Assembly (NCBI RefSeq): GCF_000716535.1
Contig: NZ_JNWV01000008.1
Coordinates: 62,001-126,000, forward strand
Reading direction: 5' to 3'
DNA length: 64,000 nt
Origin: Streptomyces flaveolus
Lineage (GTDB): Bacteria; Actinomycetota; Actinomycetes; Streptomycetales; Streptomycetaceae
Position numbers and translations under genes: made by a program. The notes under the pieces are model-generated. The model was given only the letters and a program-made list of their open reading frames with translations, ran no database searches and was not told the origin of the DNA. Shown piece after piece: positions 26,719 to 35,878 of this stretch. Within the stretch, counting starts at the first letter, position 1. Every line of letters starts with the position of its first letter.

Positions 26719-29700
26719 ATGGTGACGTACGCGCAGGCGCAGGAGCGCGCCGAGGAGTGGATCAACGGCGACGTGCCCGCGTACCAGCACCGTGAGGTGC
26801 GGGTGCGGGAGTTCGAGCTGGGGTTCGTGGTGTGGGGTGAGGACCGGGCGGAGGGCCCGCGTTCGGACGCTGGCGGCCAGCGGCTGGTCATCGCCCGGGA
26901 CAGCGGGGAGGCGACGCTCTGGCCCGCGCTGCCGGTGGGTGAGGTGATCCGCCGGTACGAGGAGGAGTACGGCCGCGCCGACGAGCCGCGGGACGCGGTG
27001 CCGGCGCCGGCCGCCGCGCGGCTGGACCTGAACCAGACGTCGTTCCTGCTGACGCCTCCGGAGTGGTTGCAGGAGGCGGCGGACAAGCTGGGGCTGGGGG
27101 AGCGGCGTACGGAGGGGGCGGGTTCGCCGGTTCCGGTCGCGGATTCGTCCGCTGACGCCGGTTCAGCGTCTGCTGGTGCTCCGGTTGCTGACGGCGGTTC
27201 GTCTGGCGGTACGGCTTCGGGCGCGGCTTCTTCCGGTGCTGCGGTCTCCTCGGGTGGGAGCGGGCCGGCCGAGACGCAGGCCGGGGTGCCGGCGGGAGCG
27301 GATGTGCCCGTGGGGGCCACGCCGTGGGCCGGTACCGACACGAACGCCGGGTCCGGTGAGGACGACCGTTCCGTGCCGTTGCCCGCGACGGTGTTCGCGC
27401 CGCCGTTGAGCGACGCGGACGAGGCGCCGCGTCCGCCGGCGGTCGCTGCGGACGCGCCGACCGCGCTGATGTCGGGCGGTAGCCAGCTCCCGCCGACGGC
27501 GGTCGCGCCGGCACTCGATCTGCCGGGCGCGCAGGATGGTGCGCCCGGGGCGCCTGTCCCGCAGGGTGCCCCGGGTGTCGGCCAGGGCAGTGTGCCCCCG
27601 CAGCCGGGCACGCCGGCGTACGGCCATCCGCACGTTCCGCCGGCCCCGGGCACGCCCCCGGCGGGCGTACCGCCTTACCCGCCGGCGCAGGGCACTCCAT
27701 CGCCGCCCCCCGCGCCCGCCGGTGCGCCGGGCGCCCCGGCGTACGGCTACCCGCAGGGGCCCGGCGCTCCGGGGTACGGCTATCCGCAGGCGCCGGGTGG
27801 TGCCCCGCACGCGCCGCAACCTCCGGGGGCCCCGGGCTCCCACGCGCGGCGGCTCGCGCCGAACGCGGGGGACATCGCGGACGCCGCGACGAGCAAGGCG
27901 GCGCCGCCGAAGAAGGGGCGCGGTGGTGTGGGCGCGCCGCCTCCGCCGCCGGGCGCCCCGGGAGCGCCGGGCGCGCGCCCGGGGAGCGCGGCGACGCCGT
28001 CCGCGCCGGGTGCGCCCGCGGGCGGGTACGTGCCGACGCAGCTCGTGTCGTCCCTCGGGCCGGAAGGTCCCGAGGGGCAGGTCGGTCCGGGGGACGCGGA
28101 CGGGGCGCGGACGCCGGGCGGTACGCCGTCGGGCGGTGCGCACCACGCGGCCACGGTCCTGGCCGACCCGAGCCGGCTGGGCGGCGGCACACCTCAGCCT
28201 CCGGGTGCGCCGGGTGCCCCGGGCATGCCGGACCCGTCCGGCGCCCCTGCGGCTCCGGGAGCTCCGGGCATGCCTCCGGCGCCGCCGGCGCAGCAGGCTC
28301 CCGGTGCCCCAGGCGCCCCGCAGCCTCCGATTGCTCCCGGTGCCCCCGGCACCCCCTCCGCTCGCGGTGCCGTGCACCACGCGGAGACCGTGCTGGCCGC
28401 TCCGCCGGTGGCCGGGCCGGGCGTGCCCCCGCCGCCCGCCCCCGGCGCCCCGGGCATGCCCCCGGTGCCGGGCGCCTCCGCCATGCCTCCCGGCACTCCG
28501 GGCGGTCAGCCGCCGATGCCTCCGGGCCCTGGTGGTCAGCCGATGCCTCCGGGCCCTGGTGGTCAGCCGCCGATGCCTCCGGGCTCTGGTGGTCAGCCGC
28601 CGATGCCTCCGGGCCCCGGAGGTCAGCCGCCCATGCCGCCCGGCGTCGGCGGTCAGCCGCCCGTGCCCCCCGGTACCCCGGGCGCACCCGGCATGCCCCC
28701 CAGCGCTCCCGGTGTCCAGCCCCCCGTGCCCCCGGGTGCCGCCATGCCCGGGCAGGCGCCGGCGTACGGGTATCCGCAGCAGGGGCAGCCGACGGTCGGT
28801 CCCGGTTATCAGGCCGTGCTGCGGTACCGCGCGCAGGACGGGTCCGAGCAGCAGCTGATCCGGCGTTCGGCGCCGGGGACGCCGCACCCGGAGTGGCAGA
28901 TCTTCCACGAGCTGCGGGCCATGAACGTGCCGCCGGACCAGGTGCTGGAGCTGCACACGGAATTGGAGTCGTGCGAGCTGCCGGGGGCGTACTGCGCGCG
29001 GATGATCCGGGAGCAGTGGCCGCAGGCGCGGATCGCGAGCATCGCGCCGTACGGCACGGACCACGCGAGCCGGCAGCAGGGCATGCGGCAGTTGCTGGCG
29101 CACCAGGGCGAGTTGCACCAGGTGGCGGACGGTCCCGCGCGGCCCGCGCCGGTGCGGGCGCCGCTGCCGCCGGTGCAGGCCGCGCCGCCGGTGCCCCCGG
29201 AGGGGATCGCGCAGGAGCTGGCCGGGGCGTTCGGGCCGGGGATCTTCCGGTTCGAGCAGCAGGCGGTGTCCCGGCAGGGCGTGCCGCCGATCGTGGCGCA
29301 CACGCTGGTCGTGGCGGGGCTGCCGCTGGACATGGGCCCGTTCTTCTGGGCGCAGGCGCAGCCGGGCCGCCCGGTGCCGACGCTGGCGGAGCTGGCGGCG
29401 GAGCGCGGGGTGCGGCCGGCGCCGGACGCGGGGTCGTACCTCGTCATGGGCACCGACTTCGGCAAGGCGATCTGTGTGCAGTACGGGACGGCGAACATCG
29501 TGGCCGTGCCGGTGGAGGCGGGGCCGGGCGGTGCGCCGGTGCCGCCGCAGTTCGTGAACACCGGGCTGCCGGAGTTCACCCGGTGTCTGGCGTTGCTGGG
29601 CCGGATGTGGCGGCTGCGGTACGGGCTGAACCAGGAGCAGGCGGGCCGCTGGACCGTCGACTTCCAGGCGCAGCTCGCCGCCCTCGACCCGGCGGCGCTC

Positions 29701-29760
29701 GGTTCGCCGGAGAGCTGGTGGTCGGTGCTGCTGGAACAGATGTGGGACGGGCTGTTGTAG
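26719..29760 (+). CDS. Imm35/YrhB-like, proline-rich, deaminase and SUKH-4 fusion protein
   Basis: A protein of 1013 residues with four parts. Residues 1-95 (AQAQERAEEWINGD... RYEEEY) resemble the YrhB/Imm35 immunity fold. Residues about 95-690 are Pro/Gly/Ala-rich and low complexity. Residues about 697-800 form a deaminase: LELHTELESCELPGAYC gives the HTE catalytic triplet (H746, E748) and Cys at 752 and 759. Residues about 828-1013 look like SUKH-4 (ELAGAFGPGIFRF, then YLVMGTDFGKAICV). There is no signal peptide or membrane helix. ATG 26719 lies 10 bp after the WHH-SUKH stop, so the two fusions form an operon. The deaminase is flanked by immunity-like domains in its own chain. Confidence 0.78.
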   Translation: MVTYAQAQERAEEWINGDVPAYQHREVRVREFELGFVVWGEDRAEGPRSDAGGQRLVIARDSGEATLWPALPVGEVIRRYEEEYGRADEPRDAVPAPAAARLDLNQTSFLLTPPEWLQEAADKLGLGERRTEGAGSPVPVADSSADAGSASAGAPVADGGSSGGTASGAASSGAAVSSGGSGPAETQAGVPAGADVPVGATPWAGTDTNAGSGEDDRSVPLPATVFAPPLSDADEAPRPPAVAADAPTALMSGGSQLPPTAVAPALDLPGAQDGAPGAPVPQGAPGVGQGSVPPQPGTPAYGHPHVPPAPGTPPAGVPPYPPAQGTPSPPPAPAGAPGAPAYGYPQGPGAPGYGYPQAPGGAPHAPQPPGAPGSHARRLAPNAGDIADAATSKAAPPKKGRGGVGAPPPPPGAPGAPGARPGSAATPSAPGAPAGGYVPTQLVSSLGPEGPEGQVGPGDADGARTPGGTPSGGAHHAATVLADPSRLGGGTPQPPGAPGAPGMPDPSGAPAAPGAPGMPPAPPAQQAPGAPGAPQPPIAPGAPGTPSARGAVHHAETVLAAPPVAGPGVPPPPAPGAPGMPPVPGASAMPPGTPGGQPPMPPGPGGQPMPPGPGGQPPMPPGSGGQPPMPPGPGGQPPMPPGVGGQPPVPPGTPGAPGMPPSAPGVQPPVPPGAAMPGQAPAYGYPQQGQPTVGPGYQAVLRYRAQDGSEQQLIRRSAPGTPHPEWQIFHELRAMNVPPDQVLELHTELESCELPGAYCARMIREQWPQARIASIAPYGTDHASRQQGMRQLLAHQGELHQVADGPARPAPVRAPLPPVQAAPPVPPEGIAQELAGAFGPGIFRFEQQAVSRQGVPPIVAHTLVVAGLPLDMGPFFWAQAQPGRPVPTLAELAAERGVRPAPDAGSYLVMGTDFGKAICVQYGTANIVAVPVEAGPGGAPVPPQFVNTGLPEFTRCLALLGRMWRLRYGLNQEQAGRWTVDFQAQLAALDPAALGSPESWWSVLLEQMWDGLL
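28501..28677 (+). repeat. In-frame 30-bp tandem repeats encoding GGQPPMPPGP
   Basis: There are six consecutive units, five of 30 bp and one of 27 bp (second, one Pro codon lost). They encode variants of the decapeptide GGQPPMPPGP within the linker of the large fusion protein. The three units from 28531 to 28617 are nearly identical at DNA level, pointing to recent slippage or recombination. Confidence 0.9.
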
Positions 29761-29794
29761 TGCAGCCGCCGCCCGGTCGCCGGGTGTGAGCATT

Positions 29795-29822
29795 CGGGCC
29801 CCGCACGCGCGTGCGGGGCCCG
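29795..29822 (+). terminator. Perfect 28-bp palindrome, terminator
   Basis: CGGGCCCCGCACGC is followed directly by its reverse complement, with no spacer, 34 bp after the stop of the large fusion gene. As RNA it forms a strong GC hairpin, so it is probably the operon terminator. Confidence 0.85.
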
Positions 29823-29963
29823 ACGCGTTCCCTCACAGGGGCCGTTCGGAGCACCGGCGTGACGTATCTGCGGAGTGTCGCGTTATGAACCCCTACTTCC
29901 GATACATCAAGATATGCACGAAATCATCCTGTCGTGCAGGTCCGGTGGAGAGGGGTCCCCAGG

Positions 29964-30851
29964 GTGAGCAGCGCATCGATGCCACCGCACGGCTTCGCGA
30001 CCGTCCGGGGGCGTGGCTACCGTCCCGACCAGGTCGAGGCGTACCTGGAGGCGCTGTCCGAGGACCGGGACGCCGCCTGGGAGCGTGCCGCCCGGCTGAC
30101 CGTGCTCGCCAAGGACATGGGGGCGGAGGCCGCGCTGTTGCGCGAGGCCGTCGAGCAGCTCCCGCCGCAGACGTACGAAACGCTCGGGGAACGCGCCCGG
30201 CAGCTGTACCAGTTCGTGCTCGACGAGGCGGACCACCTGCGGGAACGTGCCCGGAAGGAAGCCGAGGAGGAGATCGAGCGGGGCAAGGCGGACGGCGAGC
30301 GCGTACTCCAGGAGGCGCGGGAGGCGGCGGACGCGGTCCGCGCGGAGGCCGACGAACGCGCCCGTCAGTGGCTCCTCGCGGTGCAGATCGAGGCCGACGG
30401 AATCCGGGTGGCTGCCCGGCGCGCGGTGAAGTCGGGGCGCATGGAGGCGCTCGCGGAGTTGCGTGAGGCGCGTCGGCGTACCGACGGCATGCTCGCCGAG
30501 CAGTCCCGGGAGCACGCCGCGCGCTGGGCCCGGGCCGAGCGGGAGGAGGCCGAGCGGATGGCCGCGCTCGACGCCGGGCACGCCGGACGGGCGAGCCGGG
30601 CCGAGGCCGCGCTGGCCGAGGCCGAGCGTGCCCTCGCGGACGCCGAGGAGTACGCGCGCCGCTCCCCGGAGGAGGCGCGCGCGCGTGCCGACGAGATCAT
30701 CGCCGAGGCGCGCGCGCAGGAGGAGCGCATCGCCGGGGAGACGGAGCAGGTGCTGCGCGAGCACGGCGAGCTGTGGGACGACATGCAGGCGCACATGGAC
30801 TCCGTGCGCGACAGCCTCATCTCGCTGACCGGCCGGGTGGTCCTGGAGTAG
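29964..30851 (+). CDS. DivIVA-like coiled-coil protein
   Basis: A protein of 295 residues. The N-terminal segment HGFATVRGRGYRPDQVEAYL resembles the DivIVA membrane-targeting domain. Most of the rest is charged Ala/Glu/Arg coiled coil (about 45-270). Such proteins are often labelled cellulose-binding protein in Streptomyces annotations, a name the sequence does not support. By analogy with DivIVA/FilP-type scaffolds it may act in polar growth (inference). GTG 29964 follows GGAGAGGGG; ATG 29979 is an alternative. The AT-richer upstream region holds an inverted repeat TGCACGA/TCGTGCA (29915-29938). Confidence 0.75.
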   Translation: MSSASMPPHGFATVRGRGYRPDQVEAYLEALSEDRDAAWERAARLTVLAKDMGAEAALLREAVEQLPPQTYETLGERARQLYQFVLDEADHLRERARKEAEEEIERGKADGERVLQEAREAADAVRAEADERARQWLLAVQIEADGIRVAARRAVKSGRMEALAELREARRRTDGMLAEQSREHAARWARAEREEAERMAALDAGHAGRASRAEAALAEAERALADAEEYARRSPEEARARADEIIAEARAQEERIAGETEQVLREHGELWDDMQAHMDSVRDSLISLTGRVVLE

Positions 30852-30867
30852 CCGTCCGGACCGGCGG

Positions 30868-32502
30868 TCAGCTCCCCTTCCTTACCGCCCCGGCCAGGAT
30901 CCACCCCTCCACCGCCTCGTACTGGTGCCGCTGCCGCTCCGCCTTCGCCCGGCCGGACAGGACCGTGCCGAGCCAGCCGAAGAAGAAGCCGGCCGGGATG
31001 GAGACGATGCCGGTGGTGGTGAACGGGAACCAGTTGAAGTCGGCGCCGGGGAACGCGGACACCGGCGACCCGGAGACGAGGTTGGTGCCCGGCATGAGCA
31101 GCAGCACGGTCAGCGAGCCCCCGATCAGCGTGCCCAGCAGCCCGCCGCGGGTGTAGCGGCGCCAGAAGAGGCCGTAGACCAGGGCGGGGGCGAGGGCGGA
31201 GGCGCCCAGGCAGAAGGAGAGCGTGACCAGGGGCTGCAGGCTGTGGTGCTGCACCAGGGTGGCCAGCAGGATCGTCGGCACTCCTATGGCGAGCGCCGAG
31301 ACGCGGGCCAGGGTCATCTCGCGGCGGGCCGGCATCTCCTGCACCCGGGCGGCGAACACGTCGTGCGCGAGGGAGTTGGCGCACGCGAGGATCATCCCGG
31401 CCACCGAGGCGAGCAGGGTCAGGAAGAGCGCGGTGGTGACCAGGGTGAACAGGAAGGTCTCCGCCGTCGACACGTCGGTGCCGAACACCGCGCGCGAGCC
31501 CATCAGGTACGCCGTGTTGCCCTGCGGGTCGGCCGCGGAGATCGCCGTACGCCCGAGCAGGGCCGTGGCGCCGAACCCCACCACCGTGATGACGAGGACG
31601 AACAGGGCGACCAGGGACACCGCCCAGGACATCGAGCGGCGCACCTGGCGGGCGCTGGAGGCGGTGTACATGCGCATGGTGATGTGCGGCAGGCAGGCGA
31701 CGCCGAGGACGACGGTCAGCTCCGAGGCGATCATGTCGACGCGGCCCGTGGGCGTGGTGCCGAACTCCAGCCCGGAGCGCAGGAAGGCCGGCCCGGCGCC
31801 GCTGTGCCGCGCGGCGGCGGTGAACAGGGCGCCCGGGTCCCAGTCGAAGCGGCGCAGGACCAGGAGGGCGACGACGGCGCCCGAGCCGATCAGCAGCACG
31901 ATCTTCAGGATCTGGATGAGCGCGGTGCCCTTCATGCCGCCGATCGCGGCGTAGGCGATCATGAGGAGGCCGAGTCCCACGACGCATCCGGTCTTCAGGG
32001 ACTCGTTGGTGAAACCGAGGATGAAGGCCATGAGCTGTCCGGTTCCGGCCAGTTGGACGAGCATCAGCGGCAGCAGCGCGGCGATGGTCACCGCGCAGGC
32101 CGTGATGCGTACGCAGCGCCCCGGCAGCCGGCGGGCGAAGGCGTCGCCCATGGTGAACCGGCCCGCGTTGCGCAGGGGTTCGGCCAGCAGGAACATCAGC
32201 AGCATCAGCGACAGGGCCGTGCTGAGGGCGAGGACGACACCGTCGTAGCCGCACAGGGCGATCACTCCGCCGGTGCCGAGGACGGTGGCGGCGGAGATGT
32301 AGTCGCCGGCGATGGCGAGGCCGTTGCGCAGCGGGGACAGGGAGCCGTAACCGGTGTAGAACTCGTCCAGGTCGTCCCGGTCGGGGCCGGTCATCACGCA
32401 CAGCAGCAGGGTCACGGTGGCGGCGGTGGAGAAGGCGACCAGGGACATGGTCTGCGCGGAGTCGCTGAAGCCGGTGGATGCCGCACCGGCGGCGCCCGTC
32501 AT
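30868..32502 (-). CDS. Sodium/solute symporter, cation/acetate (ActP-like) type
   Basis: A protein of 544 residues with about 13 helices. The N-terminal pattern DLDEFYTGYGSLSPLRNGLAIAGDYISAA (key piece GLAIAGDYISAA) and the GDAFARRLPGR loop are typical of the acetate/monocarboxylate branch of the SSS family. It is preceded by a DUF485 gene with a four-base overlap, the standard companion of ActP. It probably imports acetate or another short monocarboxylate with Na+ or H+. The start ATG at 32502 is set by the overlap with the DUF485 stop. Confidence 0.9.
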   Translation of the reverse strand: MTGAAGAASTGFSDSAQTMSLVAFSTAATVTLLLCVMTGPDRDDLDEFYTGYGSLSPLRNGLAIAGDYISAATVLGTGGVIALCGYDGVVLALSTALSLMLLMFLLAEPLRNAGRFTMGDAFARRLPGRCVRITACAVTIAALLPLMLVQLAGTGQLMAFILGFTNESLKTGCVVGLGLLMIAYAAIGGMKGTALIQILKIVLLIGSGAVVALLVLRRFDWDPGALFTAAARHSGAGPAFLRSGLEFGTTPTGRVDMIASELTVVLGVACLPHITMRMYTASSARQVRRSMSWAVSLVALFVLVITVVGFGATALLGRTAISAADPQGNTAYLMGSRAVFGTDVSTAETFLFTLVTTALFLTLLASVAGMILACANSLAHDVFAARVQEMPARREMTLARVSALAIGVPTILLATLVQHHSLQPLVTLSFCLGASALAPALVYGLFWRRYTRGGLLGTLIGGSLTVLLLMPGTNLVSGSPVSAFPGADFNWFPFTTTGIVSIPAGFFFGWLGTVLSGRAKAERQRHQYEAVEGWILAGAVRKGS

Positions 32503-32960
32503 CGGGTCGCTCCGCGCCGCGCGTCCAGTTCGGCGTGCCTGCGGATGCGCTCGGCGAGCGGATCGACGTGCCGGCGCGCGGTGTGCTCGTACAGGGCTAT
32601 CGCCAGCCAGGTCACGGGGAGTTGGACGAGGGCCAGCAGCAGCCCGGCGGGGATGCCGTCGGCGACCGTGCGCGTCATGACGCCGGGCGCGTACGCGGAC
32701 AGGACGAGGAACAGCGTGAAGTAGCCCAGCGCGGTGAGCGTGGCGGTGCGCCGCTGCCAGCGGTAGGCGCTGCGCAGCACGCGCAGGTCGCTGTGGCGGC
32801 CGAGGGGTTCGCGCGGCGCCCGGCGGACCGGGCGCGCCGGTTCGGGTGGTTCGGGCGGCTGCCAGGGGTAGGTCGGCCGCGCCGGGTACGACGGCCCGGA
32901 CGGGGGCGGAGAGTACGAAGGGCCGGGTGAGGGGAAGGGGTGCGGCGGGTCGTAGGACAT
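32499..32960 (-). CDS. DUF485 membrane protein, symporter partner
   Basis: A protein of 153 residues. A proline-rich cytoplasmic leader (residues 1-50) precedes the DUF485 core: LRSAYRWQRRTATLTALGYFTLFLVLSAYAP (helix 1) and IPAGLLLALVQLPVTWLAIALYEHTAR (helix 2). DUF485 proteins are encoded immediately upstream of acetate permeases, and here the stop overlaps the symporter ATG. ATG 32960 follows GGAG. A direct role in transport is inferred from this conserved pairing. Confidence 0.88.
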   Translation of the reverse strand: MSYDPPHPFPSPGPSYSPPPSGPSYPARPTYPWQPPEPPEPARPVRRAPREPLGRHSDLRVLRSAYRWQRRTATLTALGYFTLFLVLSAYAPGVMTRTVADGIPAGLLLALVQLPVTWLAIALYEHTARRHVDPLAERIRRHAELDARRGATR

Positions 32961-33146
32961 CCCGGGGCTCCTTGCGTGGCTCGGGTCCGTGGCGGCGGAC
33001 CGCAGGGAGGTGGGGGAGCTGAGCCACGCACGCTACTCGCGCGTCGCGGGCCGCGCGGCGTTTTCACCGAACTGGCCGGTCGGTATGCGCTTTCCCCGGG
33101 GAAACGGGTCCGACCTGGGGTGTTACCCGCGTTAACCCGCTCGCGG

Positions 33147-34643
33147 TCAGTCCTGGAGCACCGGGAACCGCCGGGGCGCCACCAGCAGCAGCACCACGAA
33201 GGCCACGGCCGCCGCGCCCGCCGCCCCGAGGTAGACCGCGTGGACCGCGCCCGCGATGGCCCGCCGGGTCGCCTCGGGGGCGGTGCCGGCGTCCAGCGCG
33301 CGCGTGACGGAGTCCAGGTCACCCGCCCCGCCGAGCCGCGCGGCCAGCACGCCGTTGGCGACGGCGCCGAACAGGGACGCGCCGAGGGTCTGGCCGGTCT
33401 GCCGGCAGAACAGGACGGACGCGGTCGTGGTGCCCCGCTCCGACCAGCCCACGGTCGACTGCACCCCGACGATCAGCGGTAGCTGGAACAGCCCCAGCGC
33501 CCCGCCCAGCAGCAGCATCAGCAGCGTCGGCTGCCACCACGACCCGGGATACGGCAGGAACGGGAACGCGAACAGGATCAGCGCCGCCAGGCCGATGCCG
33601 AGCAGCGCGGTGTCCCGGAAGCCGATCCGCCGGTAGACGTGCTGGCTGAGCGCGGCCGACACCGGCCAGCTCAGCGTCCACACCGACAGCACGAACCCGG
33701 CGGCCACCGGCGCCAGCCCGAGCACCGACTGCGCGTACGTCGGCAGGAACACGCTCGGCGCCACCATCAGCAGCCCCAGCGCGCCCAGCGCCAGATTGAC
33801 GGCCGCGATCGTCCGGCGCCGCCACACCCAGCCCGGGATGATCGGCTCCGCGGCCCGCCGCTCCACCCACACCACCACGGCGGCCAGCAGCAGACCCGTG
33901 CCGAACAGGGCCAGCGACGGCGCCGACAGCCACGGCCACGCCACCCCGCCCTGCACCAGCGCGGTCAGCAGCACCCCGCCGCACGCGAACACCGCGAGCG
34001 CGCCGGCCCAGTCCACGCGCGCGCGGCGCGCCCCCTCCCGCTCCGGCTCGTGCAGATGACGGACGATCAGCCACAGGGCGGCGGCGCCGATCGGGAGGTT
34101 GACCAGGAAGATCCAGCGCCAGTCGGCGTAGGTGGCGAGCACCCCGCCGAGCCCGGGCCCGGCCACCGCGGAGACCGCCCACACCGTGGAGAGCTTGGAC
34201 TGGATCTTCGGGCGCTCCGCCAGCGGGTACAGATCGGCGGCCAGCGTCTGCACCGTGCCCTGCAACGCCCCGCCGCCCAGGCCCTGCACGATCCGGAACG
34301 CGATCAGCGCCCCCATGTTCCAGGCCGCCGCGCACAGCAGCGAACCGAGCAGGAACACGGCCGCGCCGACCACCAGCACCGGCTTGCGGCCGAAGGTGTC
34401 GGACAGCTTGCCGTACACGGGGAGCGTGACGGTGACGGCGAGCAGATAGCCGGAGAACAGCCACGAGAAGACGGAGAACCCGCCGAGGTCGCCGACGATC
34501 TGCGGTACGGCCGTGGAGACGACGGTGGAGTCGAGCGCGGCCAGTGCCATCGCCAGCATGAGCGCGGCTACCACAGCGCCCCGCCGCCTGGTGCCCTGCC
34601 GCCGGCCGGCTCCGTCGCGTATCGCCGGTGTCGTACTCCCCAC
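33147..34643 (-). CDS. MFS drug-efflux transporter, DHA2 (14-TM) family
   Basis: A protein of 498 residues with about 14 helices. Motif C-like and DHA signatures include LDSTVVSTAVPQIVGDLGG in helix 1 and YGKLSDTFGRKPVL (motif A) between helices 2 and 3. It probably exports lipophilic toxins or an antibiotic by proton antiport. GTG 34643 is chosen because it has GGGAGGGG six bases upstream; the longer frame begins at 34694. It diverges from the ABC operon across a 446-bp gap. No regulator is adjacent. Confidence 0.88.
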   Translation of the reverse strand: MGSTTPAIRDGAGRRQGTRRRGAVVAALMLAMALAALDSTVVSTAVPQIVGDLGGFSVFSWLFSGYLLAVTVTLPVYGKLSDTFGRKPVLVVGAAVFLLGSLLCAAAWNMGALIAFRIVQGLGGGALQGTVQTLAADLYPLAERPKIQSKLSTVWAVSAVAGPGLGGVLATYADWRWIFLVNLPIGAAALWLIVRHLHEPEREGARRARVDWAGALAVFACGGVLLTALVQGGVAWPWLSAPSLALFGTGLLLAAVVVWVERRAAEPIIPGWVWRRRTIAAVNLALGALGLLMVAPSVFLPTYAQSVLGLAPVAAGFVLSVWTLSWPVSAALSQHVYRRIGFRDTALLGIGLAALILFAFPFLPYPGSWWQPTLLMLLLGGALGLFQLPLIVGVQSTVGWSERGTTTASVLFCRQTGQTLGASLFGAVANGVLAARLGGAGDLDSVTRALDAGTAPEATRRAIAGAVHAVYLGAAGAAAVAFVVLLLVAPRRFPVLQD

Positions 34644-34819
34644 CGCACACCCCTCCCGTGGCCCCTGACGGACGCTACCCCGTGCCCCCTGCACGTATCA
34701 CCGGGACGACAGCTTCCCACGGCGGGCGGGGGCTTGACCCTGACGCGACGGAAGGGTGGAGGCTTTCCGCACCGAAGGGTGGAGGGGACCCCGAGAACGG
34801 CTCCACCCGGCGGTGGAGC

Positions 34820-34831
34820 ACCCCTAGGGGT
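34820..34831. promoter_or_regulatory. Palindrome in the MFS/ABC divergent gap (34644-35089)
   Basis: The 446-bp gap holds the perfect palindrome ACCCCTAGGGGT (34820-34831). Twin direct repeats GAAGGGTGGAGG lie at about 34750 and 34773. Unusually long for Streptomyces promoter space, the gap shows no gene. The ABC gene ribosome-binding site ATAGGAGAC lies just before GTG 35090. The regulator is unknown. Confidence 0.45.
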
Positions 34832-35089
34832 TCCTCCGTACTACGGCTCGGGGAGGGTTCGTCCCGGCGGAGGACGAGACCGGCCGGGGACGTTCCTTAA
34901 CCTGGCTTTACGCCGTTGGGGGGCGGCGGACCGCACCGGCGGGGGTGGGGATTACCCCCCGGAAAGACGGGGCTTCGCACCAGCGCGCGGCACCCTCGCC
35001 GACCGCGAGACTCATCGACGTAACCCAGGACGACGCCCGGAGCACCGGGACATCGACCACGACCTGTCAACCGACATAGGAGACATACC

Positions 35090-35878
35090 GTGACTTCGGC
35101 TGTGACCATTCCCAGGCACGGGGGCACTGGAGGGACTACGGCCGTCGCCGCGCGGGCGCGGCAGGTCGTGAAGGCGTACGGGTCCGGCGAGACCCGTGTC
35201 GTCGCCCTGGACCACGTCGACGTGGACATCGCCCGCGGCCAGTTCACCGCGATCATGGGCCCCTCCGGGTCCGGCAAGTCCACCCTGATGCACTGCCTCG
35301 CCGGCCTGGACACGGTGACGAGCGGTCACATCCACCTGGCCGACACCGAGATCACCGGCCTGAAGGACAAGAAGCTCACCCAGCTGCGCCGGGACCGGAT
35401 CGGCTTCATCTTCCAGGCGTTCAACCTGCTGCCCACGCTGAACGCGATCGAGAACATCACGCTGCCCATGGACATCGCCGGCCGCAAGCCCGACCGGGCC
35501 TGGCTGGACCGCGTGGTGGAGACCGTCGGACTCGCCGGGCGCCTCAAGCACCGCCCCACCCAGCTCTCCGGCGGCCAGCAGCAGCGCGTCGCCGTGGCCC
35601 GCGCGCTCGCCGCCCGCCCGGAAATCATCTTCGGGGACGAGCCGACCGGGAACCTCGACTCGCGCGCGGGAGCCGAAGTGCTCGGCTTCCTGCGCCGCTC
35701 GGTGGACGAACTCGGCCAGACCATCGTCATGGTCACCCACGACCCCGTGGCCGCCTCCTACGCCGACCGCGTGCTCTACCTCGCCGACGGCCGGATCGTC
35801 GACGAGATGTACCAGCCGACGGCCGAACAGGTCCTGGACCGCATGAAGGACTTCGACGCCCGGGGGCGCACGTCATGA
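35090..35878 (+). CDS. ABC transporter ATP-binding protein (LolD/MacB type)
   Basis: A protein of 262 residues. Walker A is GPSGSGKST, the Q-loop is IFQAFNLLPTLNA, the signature is LSGGQQQRVAVARAL, Walker B is IIFGDEP and the H-loop is MVTHDP. The KLTQLRRDRIGFIFQ region is typical of the LolD/MacB/FtsE-like branch. Its stop overlaps the permease ATG (ATGA). It energises the FtsX-type permease that follows; such systems act mechanically on envelope substrates or export peptides and lipids. Confidence 0.95.
   Translation: MTSAVTIPRHGGTGGTTAVAARARQVVKAYGSGETRVVALDHVDVDIARGQFTAIMGPSGSGKSTLMHCLAGLDTVTSGHIHLADTEITGLKDKKLTQLRRDRIGFIFQAFNLLPTLNAIENITLPMDIAGRKPDRAWLDRVVETVGLAGRLKHRPTQLSGGQQQRVAVARALAARPEIIFGDEPTGNLDSRAGAEVLGFLRRSVDELGQTIVMVTHDPVAASYADRVLYLADGRIVDEMYQPTAEQVLDRMKDFDARGRTS

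Noticed and set aside
27163..29793. 876-residue Arg/Gly-rich minus-strand open frame
   Set aside because: Mirror of the proline-rich coding repeats of the fusion protein; no ribosome-binding site or motif.
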